Positions 1-4,781 of a stretch of DNA of 5,698 bases are shown here, in pieces. Source of the DNA: Phycisphaerales bacterium (GTDB lineage Bacteria > Planctomycetota > Phycisphaerae > UBA1845). Location of the stretch: NCBI GenBank assembly GCA_030612785.1, contig JAUWNF010000252.1:1-5698 (forward strand), given 5' to 3'. The position numbers and the translations under genes were made by a program. The notes under the pieces were generated by a model that was not told the DNA's origin, did no database searches, and saw nothing but the letters and a program-made list of their open reading frames with translations. How positions within the stretch are numbered: the first letter of the stretch is position 1; every line of letters begins with the position of its first letter.

Positions 1-578
1 CCCGCGGACTGCCCCAGGAGATCATCGTCGAAACGCTGGAGTTGGCCAAACACGCCCGCCTGCACATTCTCAAGCAAATGCTCTCCGCCCTGGCCAAACC
101 CCGGCCGGAGATCAGTAGCTACGCCCCCCGCATCTTTACCATGAAGATCAACCCCGAGAAGATCGGCAAGGTCATCGGACCGGGCGGCAAAGGTATCAAG
201 GGGATCGAAGCCAACACCGGCGCCCGCGTGGAGATTGACGACGACGGCACGATCAACATCTCGTGCATCGACGCCGCCGGTGGTGAGCGCGCCCGGGCCA
301 TGATCGAGGCGATCACCGAGGAAGTTCAGCTCGGGAGAATCTATGAGGGCCGGGTCACCGGCATCAAGGACTTCGGCGCTTTTGTGGAACTGGTCCCGGG
401 CGAGGACGGCCTGTGCCATATCAGCGAGCTGTCCGGAGACTACGTTCGTAGCGTGTCAGACGTGTGCAAGATCGGCGACATGTTGCGGGTCAAGGTGATT
501 AACATCGACCCGCACGGGCGCGTGAAGCTCTCCGCGAAAGCCGCCGAAGAGGAGACGCAAGAGAGCCCGGCGACCTAG
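1..578 (+). CDS. pnp: Polynucleotide phosphorylase, C-terminal part (5' end outside window)
   Basis: PNPase degrades RNA 3' to 5' with phosphate, releasing nucleoside diphosphates, and works in the cytoplasm as a trimer in mRNA turnover. The open frame enters from the left edge (first full codon at base 3) and gives 191 residues before TAG at 576-578; the family is usually about 700 residues, so roughly the last quarter is present. In order: the end of the second RNase PH-like core and linker (GLPQEI, then ARLHIL and KPRPEIS..APRI, typical of PNPase); a KH domain from about base 141 with the GxxG loop GPGGK at 177-191; and an S1 domain from about base 333 (GRIYEGRVTGIKDFGAFVEL, then DGLCHISEL, later DVCKIGD and GRVKLSAKA). 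Only a short acidic tail follows S1. The TTG at 42 is an internal codon, not a start. No terminator is visible before the next gene, so readthrough is possible. Confidence 0.97.
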   Translation, partial: RGLPQEIIVETLELAKHARLHILKQMLSALAKPRPEISSYAPRIFTMKINPEKIGKVIGPGGKGIKGIEANTGARVEIDDDGTINISCIDAAGGERARAMIEAITEEVQLGRIYEGRVTGIKDFGAFVELVPGEDGLCHISELSGDYVRSVSDVCKIGDMLRVKVINIDPHGRVKLSAKAAEEETQESPAT

Positions 579-612
579 CACGAGAAAAGTTCCGAGTTCC
601 GAGGAGCGACCC

Positions 613-1482
613 ATGGCAAGAATCGTGCGGGCCGGGCTGATTCAGGCGACGTTGTGTGAGCCGGCGACCTCCAGCGTCGACAAGATCAAGCAAGCCATGA
701 TCGACAAGCACGTCGGGCTGATCGCTCAGGCCGCTGACGAAGGGGCGCAGGTTGTCTGCCTGCAGGAGCTGTTCTACGGGCCCTACTTCTGCGCCGAGCA
801 GGATCCCAAGTGGTACGGCATGGTCGAGCGGGTCCCCGACGGCCCGACCACCCGGCTGATGTGCGAACTCGCCGCGAAGCACCGCATGGTCCTGGTGGTT
901 CCCCTTTACGAAGAGGACTTGACGGGGGTTTACTACAACACCGCCGCGGTGATCGATGCCGACGGAGAGTACCTGGGCAAGTTCCGCAAGATACACATCC
1001 CGCATTGCGCGCCGGGCTTTTGGGAGAAGTTCTACTTCAAGCCCGGCAACGTGGGCTATCCGGTCTTTGACACCGCGGTCGGCAAGGTGGCGGTGTACAT
1101 TTGCTACGACCGACACTTTCCCGAAGGTGCCCGGGCCCTGGGGCTAAATGGCGCGGAGATCGTGTTCAACCCATCAGCAACGGTCGCCGGTTTGAGCGAG
1201 CATCTGTGGAAGCTGGAGCAGCCGGCCCACGCGGTGGCCAATCAGTACTTCGTCGGTGCGATCAACCGTCCTGGTTTCGAGGACCCCTGGCGCATCGGGG
1301 AGTTCTACGGCACGAGTTATCTGTGCAGTCCCCGTGGGCAGATCATCGCCGAAGGCAAGCGCGGCGAGGACGATGTTATCGTCGGCAACCTCGACCTGGA
1401 CGAGATCAGGGAAGTGCGCAACGTGTGGCAGTTCTTCCGCGACCGCCGCCCGGAGACGTACGACAGCCTGATGGCGCTGTAA
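613..1482 (+). CDS. Nitrilase-superfamily N-carbamoyl amide hydrolase (beta-ureidopropionase / N-carbamoylputrescine amidase-like)
   Basis: A 289-residue carbon-nitrogen hydrolase, a normal full length for a single-domain member. The Glu-Lys-Cys triad of the superfamily is visible: E52 in QELFYGPYFC, K126 in KFRKIHIP and C164 in YICYDRHFPEGAR; the usual second Glu is E138 (FWEKFYF). The enzymes it resembles hydrolyse an N-carbamoyl group to amine, CO2 and ammonia in the cytoplasm. The centre (NGAEIVFNPSATVAGLSE, then AINRPG) resembles beta-ureidopropionase, the last step of reductive pyrimidine breakdown. The start (ELFYGPYFC) and end (FRDRRPETY) also recall N-carbamoylputrescine amidase of the agmatine route to putrescine. 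No dihydropyrimidinase or agmatine deiminase gene is in the window, so the substrate stays open. The start ATG has GAGGAG at 601-606, six bases upstream. The 34-base gap after pnp contains a tandem TTCCGAG at 590-603 that runs into this site. The family is certain; the exact substrate is not. Confidence 0.92.
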   Translation: MARIVRAGLIQATLCEPATSSVDKIKQAMIDKHVGLIAQAADEGAQVVCLQELFYGPYFCAEQDPKWYGMVERVPDGPTTRLMCELAAKHRMVLVVPLYEEDLTGVYYNTAAVIDADGEYLGKFRKIHIPHCAPGFWEKFYFKPGNVGYPVFDTAVGKVAVYICYDRHFPEGARALGLNGAEIVFNPSATVAGLSEHLWKLEQPAHAVANQYFVGAINRPGFEDPWRIGEFYGTSYLCSPRGQIIAEGKRGEDDVIVGNLDLDEIREVRNVWQFFRDRRPETYDSLMAL

Positions 1483-1484
1483 CG

Positions 1485-1496
1485 TCGCGTACGCGA
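1485..1496. repeat. 12-bp perfect palindrome between convergent stops
   Basis: TCGCGTACGCGA reads the same on both strands. It lies in the 18-base gap between the amidase stop (1480-1482, plus strand) and the stop of the small peptide gene (1501-1503, minus strand). It could mark the end of both transcripts or bind a dimeric protein. With no loop and no T-run it is not a standard intrinsic terminator, and it may be chance in GC-rich DNA. Confidence 0.5.
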
Positions 1497-1500
1497 GCCC

Positions 1501-1662
1501 CTAGAAGCACCCGCCCATGCGGAACGGAAACAGGAACACGCTGTTCATGAAGCTGTTGGCGAAGCTGAAGCTGAACGGGCTGAACAGGTCGGCCAGTGCC
1601 ACCTGGGCGAACGTGCCGACGAGCAGCATGACCAGCAGGAGTTTCTTGGTTCTGGATTTCAT
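1501..1662 (-). CDS. Small exported Phe/Ser-rich peptide, 53 aa, unknown function
   Basis: No family recognised. The minus strand encodes 53 residues from ATG (complement 1660-1662) to TAG (1501-1503). The N-terminus is a textbook Sec signal peptide: basic MKSRTKK, hydrophobic LLLVMLLVGTF, then a likely signal peptidase I site after ALA (residues 22-24). The predicted mature part is about 29 residues, DLFSPFSFSFANSF onward to RMGGCF, with 9 Phe and 5 Ser, alternating F-S spacing, few charges and one Cys two residues from the end. Evidence that it is real: 48 of 53 codons end in G or C, like the neighbouring genes; AAGGA lies nine bases before the ATG; and a plausible promoter lies upstream. 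An in-frame ATG at 1671 would add three residues but overlaps the ribosome site, so 1662 is preferred. It converges on the amidase and diverges from the exported-protein/radical SAM operon. A membrane- or surface-associated peptide is likely; its role is unknown. Confidence 0.72.
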   Translation of the reverse strand: MKSRTKKLLLVMLLVGTFAQVALADLFSPFSFSFANSFMNSVFLFPFRMGGCF

Positions 1663-1671
1663 TTGTGGCAT

Positions 1672-1676
1672 TCCTT
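1672..1676 (-). promoter_or_regulatory. Shine-Dalgarno site of the small peptide gene
   Basis: The complement reads AAGGA, nine bases before the ATG at 1662. It favours that ATG over the in-frame ATG at 1671, which directly abuts this site and so lacks proper spacing. Confidence 0.65.
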
Positions 1677-1684
1677 TGCGTGCG

Positions 1685-1712
1685 TGACGACCGACCGACC
1701 GGTCTGGCGTCA
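1685..1712 (-). other. Imperfect inverted repeat / hairpin in the leader of the small peptide gene
   Basis: TGACG (1685-1689) pairs with CGTCA (1708-1712), CC (1691-1692) with GG (1706-1707), and GACC (1693-1696) with GGTC (1701-1704). This gives 11 base pairs with two single-base bulges and a four-base loop. It lies between the predicted promoter (1733-1761) and the Shine-Dalgarno site, so it would be in the 5' untranslated region of the minus-strand mRNA. The core GACC is present three times in tandem (1689-1700, offset by one base), with an 8-bp palindrome GACCGGTC at 1697-1704. It may be an RNA stem or a protein-binding site; function unproven. Confidence 0.45.
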
Positions 1713-1732
1713 GTGCATCATGTCCGGGTCGT

Positions 1733-1761
1733 ATTATGCCTGCGACCCTTCAGATTCGCAA
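1733..1761 (-). promoter_or_regulatory. Putative sigma-70-type promoter for the small peptide gene
   Basis: On the minus strand, TTGCGA (complement 1756-1761; 4 of 6 to TTGACA) is followed after exactly 17 bases by CATAAT (complement 1733-1738; 5 of 6 to TATAAT). Transcription would begin around 1726, giving a leader of about 64 bases that contains the hairpin and the ribosome site. This is a consensus match only. Confidence 0.5.
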
Positions 1762-1846
1762 TGGCCTTGCCGCCGGCCACGGTGGGCGTTCCCGGCTAAG
1801 CTGAAAATCAGCCGTGTTCGGGCAATGAATCGGGCGGCGTTTCGTT

Positions 1847-1852
1847 TATAAT
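1847..1852 (+). promoter_or_regulatory. Putative -10 box for the exported protein / radical SAM operon
   Basis: A perfect TATAAT stands out in GC-rich surroundings, 46 bases before the chosen ATG at 1898. No good -35 hexamer is seen at 15-19 bases upstream, so the promoter may need an activator. Transcription would begin near 1859, which argues against the in-frame GTG at 1859 as the translation start. Confidence 0.45.
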
Positions 1853-1885
1853 AGAGAGGTGCTGGAGGCCGCCGATAATCCTCGC

Positions 1886-1891
1886 AGGAGG
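1886..1891 (+). promoter_or_regulatory. Strong ribosome binding site that sets the start at 1898
   Basis: A perfect AGGAGG lies six bases before the ATG at 1898. The in-frame GTG at 1859 has no comparable site and would place 13 polar residues ahead of the signal peptide, so the ATG is chosen. Confidence 0.8.
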
Positions 1892-1897
1892 TGCGCC

Positions 1898-3418
1898 ATG
1901 TCACTGCTCAGTTCATCCCGGACCGCGCTTCGCGGACCACTGCGGTTGGTGCTGTTTTGCGTGGTAGGGACGTGTCCCGTGGTCGCCCTGGCCGCCCAGG
2001 TGCCTGAAGCGTTGCGCGGGCAGGAGGGGGATTTCGACCGCCAGGCGGTGGATTCGCTCGATTTCATCCTGTCGCTTTCGCTGACCCAAGAGCAAGCGCG
2101 GGCCATCCTGCGACAGTACGAAGAAGCCTGCCGGCGATACCTCGACTACTACAACGACCTCGCCGAAATCCAGCCGCTGGAGATCGAGGCCTACACCGCG
2201 TTTTTGGAAGAGGATCGGCTGAATCAGGGGTTCACGCCCGAGGTGGAGCGTCGCACGGCGCGGATTCATCACCGGGCCTTAGCGCTGCGCGAGACGGTGT
2301 CTGCGGACCTCAACTCGCTGGCGGAGGGGGTTTGGGATGTCCTGACTCCGGATCAACGGCAAATCGCCGCAGACTATAAGCCGAACAGAAAGGCGGTCTT
2401 CGATCGCTTCGCCAGTTCCAAGGAACGACGCAGGGCCGCCCGTCGCGCCGAGCGCCGGGCCCGCCGTACGGGGCTGAGGCCCCAAGGTGACGATCCGCAG
2501 TTGAAAAGCGCGCGGAAGGAGTTGGAGACGATCAATAAGGCTACCCACGTTCGTCCGGACGCGATCGCGAAGTACTTGTTGCGTCCCGCCGCCGCGGAGC
2601 CGTTGTGCCAACTGGCGGACGTGCGGGCGCCGCAGGTGGTCCGCGAGGCGGTCGACTGTCGGCGCTCGGGCACCCGGGACTATCCGCGGGCTCGTGGCGA
2701 GCAGGATGAACAAACCCTCCACGAGCTACGCAAAGAGATCAACAACTGGAACCTGGCCAACGGCATGTACTTCAGCCGCGAGCAAATCGAGCAGCTCGTA
2801 TACCTGGCCGATGAGGCAGAACGCTTCAAGAGCACGCAGCGACAGGCTAAGCCCAAGGACAAGCTCCCTCGCAAGGATTTTAATGCAGAGATCGTCAAAC
2901 TGGAATTGGCGGCGGAAGCGGTGCTGCGCCCGGGCCAGCTCGAAGTCATGGAGACTTACAAACCCTGTCTGCTCCCGCCCAAGAACCTGAAGGATCCGGT
3001 GCGGGTCGGCCAAGCGTCCGACGGCGCGCGCTTGGCCCGCTGGCTGGAGCGCGCCCGGGGCAAACCTCAAAGGCGCGTGGAGCGGATGATCGAGCGGCTG
3101 ATCGAAAGGGAGATTGCCCATCTGGGGCCGATGGACGATGCCACCACGGAGCAGCGCCGCAACCTCTTGCGCGAAACGGTGCGGCAGGCGTCCGGGATGA
3201 GCGACGTCGAGTTCGCCCTGAACAAGGACGATTTGGCCGATGCCATCCAACCGCAAGACCGCAAGGATGAGTTGATCGCCGACATCGACGCCATGCGCCG
3301 CAAGCGCGTCCAGCCGGGGCGGACCGCGCAGTTCCTGCTCAACCGTGGTTTCGCGGAGGTGCTGAAGGTTCGCTACGAGCAGTTGTCCAACGAGGCGCCG
3401 GTAACACGGAGAGAGTAG
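1898..3418 (+). CDS. Exported helical repeat protein of unknown function, 506 aa
   Basis: Not recognised as any named family. Residues 1-33 look like a Sec signal peptide: Arg-containing start, hydrophobic LRLVLFCVVG, and a likely cut after ALA (30-32) or ALAA. The rest is highly charged, rich in Glu, Arg, Leu and Ala, and probably mostly helical, with no membrane segment after the signal. Two diverged copies of one unit are visible. VLxPxQ-x6-YKP occurs at residues 148-162 and 342-356; VxPxxxAx[YF]LL-x6-ExL occurs at 218-236 and 471-489, both with identical internal spacing. Each unit also opens with an EQ-containing helix (LTQEQ at 62-66, FSREQ at 292-296). The LTxEQ/LTPDQ pieces faintly recall the LTxxQ motif of Spy/CpxP-like envelope proteins, but that is only a resemblance. 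An Arg-rich run (residues 175-190) links the parts of unit 1. The gene ends two bases before the radical SAM gene, so the two are very likely co-translated. Confidence 0.85.
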   Translation: MSLLSSSRTALRGPLRLVLFCVVGTCPVVALAAQVPEALRGQEGDFDRQAVDSLDFILSLSLTQEQARAILRQYEEACRRYLDYYNDLAEIQPLEIEAYTAFLEEDRLNQGFTPEVERRTARIHHRALALRETVSADLNSLAEGVWDVLTPDQRQIAADYKPNRKAVFDRFASSKERRRAARRAERRARRTGLRPQGDDPQLKSARKELETINKATHVRPDAIAKYLLRPAAAEPLCQLADVRAPQVVREAVDCRRSGTRDYPRARGEQDEQTLHELRKEINNWNLANGMYFSREQIEQLVYLADEAERFKSTQRQAKPKDKLPRKDFNAEIVKLELAAEAVLRPGQLEVMETYKPCLLPPKNLKDPVRVGQASDGARLARWLERARGKPQRRVERMIERLIEREIAHLGPMDDATTEQRRNLLRETVRQASGMSDVEFALNKDDLADAIQPQDRKDELIADIDAMRRKRVQPGRTAQFLLNRGFAEVLKVRYEQLSNEAPVTRRE

Positions 3419-3420
3419 CG

Positions 3421-4563
3421 GTGAACCGGATCGACCGACGCGATTTCCTTGTCGCACTGGGCCGCTACGGAGTGGGTACGTGCAGCTTATGCGCCTTCGG
3501 TGGGCTCGGGGTGGAGGATGCGCGGGCACGCGGCCCGTCCCGGAGTCCCTGGACGCACGAGGTCGAATTCTACGAGCCGCTGGCGAACGGATCGATCGTG
3601 TGCGGGGTGTGCCCGCATCACTGCGTCCTGGACGACGGTGAAACCGGCATTTGCCGTTCGCGCACCAACGTAGGCGGCAAGCACTACGCCCGCGGCTACG
3701 GCCGGCCGTGCATCCTGCGGGTCGATCCAATCGAAAAGGTTCCGCTAAACCACGTGCTGCCCGGCACCCGGACCATGACCATCGCTACCGGGGGGTGCAA
3801 CCTGCGCTGTTTATACTGCCAGAATTGGCAGCACGCCCAAGCGCGGCCGGATGAACTCGACACGTTCGACTTGGCGCCTGCGGAGGCGATTCAGTCCGCC
3901 AAGGACAAGGGCGTCGAGATTCTCGCGTTCAACTACACCGAACCGGTGGCTTTTCTCGAATACGCCCGCGACCTCGCCCGGGCGGCGCGCAAAGCGGAGA
4001 TGCGCGTGGTCGCCGCCACCGGCGGGTACGTCGAGCCCGAGCCGCTGCTGGACTTCGCCCAGTACGTGGATGCCATCACCATCGGGCTCAAGGGCTTCAC
4101 CAACGATTTCTACGAGACCGTTTGTCAGGTGGAACTGGACGGGGTTCTCCGGGCGATCGAAACCATCAAGACCAAGACCAAATGCTGGTTGGAGCTGGTC
4201 AACCTGATCGTTCCCACGTACAACGACAAGCCGGACACGATCCGCAAGATGTGCGGTTGGATTCGGCGTAACCTGGGACTGACCACGCCGCTGCACTTCT
4301 CGCGGTTCGTGCCGATGTATCGCCTGTCCAACCTGCCGCGTACGCCGGTCACGACCCTGGAGACCGCCTGCGACATCGCCCGGCGTGTCGGGCTCAAGTA
4401 CGTCTACACTTCCAACATCGCCCCCCATGAGGGGAACAACACGTACTGCTGCAAGTGCGGTACCAGCCTGATCCAACGCCTGGGATTCAAGATCCTCCGC
4501 AACGACATGCGCGACGGTCGGTGCCCCAAGTGTCACCTCCGCATACCAGGCTTATGGGCGTAG
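3421..4563 (+). CDS. AmmeMemoRadiSam-type (PflA-like) radical SAM enzyme with Tat-like leader
   Basis: A 380-residue radical SAM protein. C126, C130 and C133 form the CxxxCxxC site (GGCNLRCLYCQNW) that binds the 4Fe-4S cluster used to cleave S-adenosylmethionine. An N-terminal Cys group (C61, C64, C68, C78 in CGVCPHHC...GIC) and a C-terminal zinc-ribbon-like pair (C343/C346 and C368/C371, with GTSLIQR between and a PGLW end) match the family whose genes often sit with those for Memo-like and AMMECR1-like proteins; its reaction is not established. Neither partner is in the window. The core begins near residue 46 (HEVEFYEPL). Ahead of it is an extension with RRDFL at residues 6-10, a weakly hydrophobic stretch and ARA near 34-36, like a twin-arginine export signal. 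The start is GTG, with GGAGAG at 3408-3413 seven bases upstream. The gap to the exported-protein gene is two bases, implying translational coupling. Confidence 0.9.
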   Translation: MNRIDRRDFLVALGRYGVGTCSLCAFGGLGVEDARARGPSRSPWTHEVEFYEPLANGSIVCGVCPHHCVLDDGETGICRSRTNVGGKHYARGYGRPCILRVDPIEKVPLNHVLPGTRTMTIATGGCNLRCLYCQNWQHAQARPDELDTFDLAPAEAIQSAKDKGVEILAFNYTEPVAFLEYARDLARAARKAEMRVVAATGGYVEPEPLLDFAQYVDAITIGLKGFTNDFYETVCQVELDGVLRAIETIKTKTKCWLELVNLIVPTYNDKPDTIRKMCGWIRRNLGLTTPLHFSRFVPMYRLSNLPRTPVTTLETACDIARRVGLKYVYTSNIAPHEGNNTYCCKCGTSLIQRLGFKILRNDMRDGRCPKCHLRIPGLWA

Positions 4564-4676
4564 TCGGACCGGAACTGCTAACCCTAATTTTGACGCCGCG
4601 CTGATTGCGCCGGCCGCGACCAACCGCGTACACATGGTCATGCCGCCTACCGGGACGGGCTCAGCAGCAAACAGAA

Positions 4677-4713
4677 CGCGGCCTCGCCTGTGCAATCGCC
4701 AGGCGAGGCCGCG
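4677..4713 (-). terminator. 14-bp hairpin between convergent genes, likely terminator of citrate synthase
   Basis: CGCGGCCTCGCCTG (4677-4690) and its exact complement (4700-4713) enclose a 9-base loop. Read on the minus strand, the stem lies about 70 bases past the citrate synthase stop and is followed by TTCTGTTTGCT, a moderate T-rich tail. Read on the plus strand it lies 114 bases after the radical SAM stop and no T-run follows. It therefore best serves the minus-strand gene, though the stem may also block readthrough from the left. Nothing else was found in the gap 4564-4781. Confidence 0.65.
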
Positions 4714-4781
4714 GTGGTAGTCTCTGACGCAATTGGTGTTCCCCACCGCTAAAGCGATGGGCCACCCAGTCAGCGTCCGTT

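Noticed and set aside
579..612. Terminator between pnp and the amidase
   Set aside because: Only a tandem TTCCGAG repeat is present; no inverted repeat with a T-run.
1663..1851. Plus-strand open frame of 62 codons in the gap before the operon
   Set aside because: TTG start without ribosome site, irregular composition (many Cys, Trp, Arg), no hydrophobic pattern, and it overlaps the regulatory region and minus-strand promoter.
1859..1897. GTG at 1859 as an earlier start for the exported protein
   Set aside because: No ribosome site in front, it coincides with the expected transcription start after TATAAT, and it would bury the signal peptide behind 13 polar residues; the ATG at 1898 has a perfect AGGAGG.
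2726..3730. Long minus-strand open frame of 334 codons
   Set aside because: Runs antisense across the junction of the two operon genes; Arg/Gly/Pro-rich shadow of high-GC codons with no domain, while both plus-strand genes have clear evidence.
3811..4536. Minus-strand open frame of 241 codons opposite the radical SAM gene
   Set aside because: The plus strand encodes the recognised radical SAM motifs; the antisense product is a low-complexity shadow.
1501..4563. The small Phe-rich peptide as a RiPP precursor modified by the radical SAM enzyme
   Set aside because: The peptide has a Sec signal rather than a RiPP leader, the enzyme lacks a SPASM or RRE-type domain, and the genes are divergent; proximity alone is too weak.
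4552..4746. Minus-strand open frame of 64 codons in the convergent gap
   Set aside because: It contains the 14-bp hairpin, overlaps the end of the radical SAM gene, and its Arg-rich product has no recognisable feature or ribosome site.
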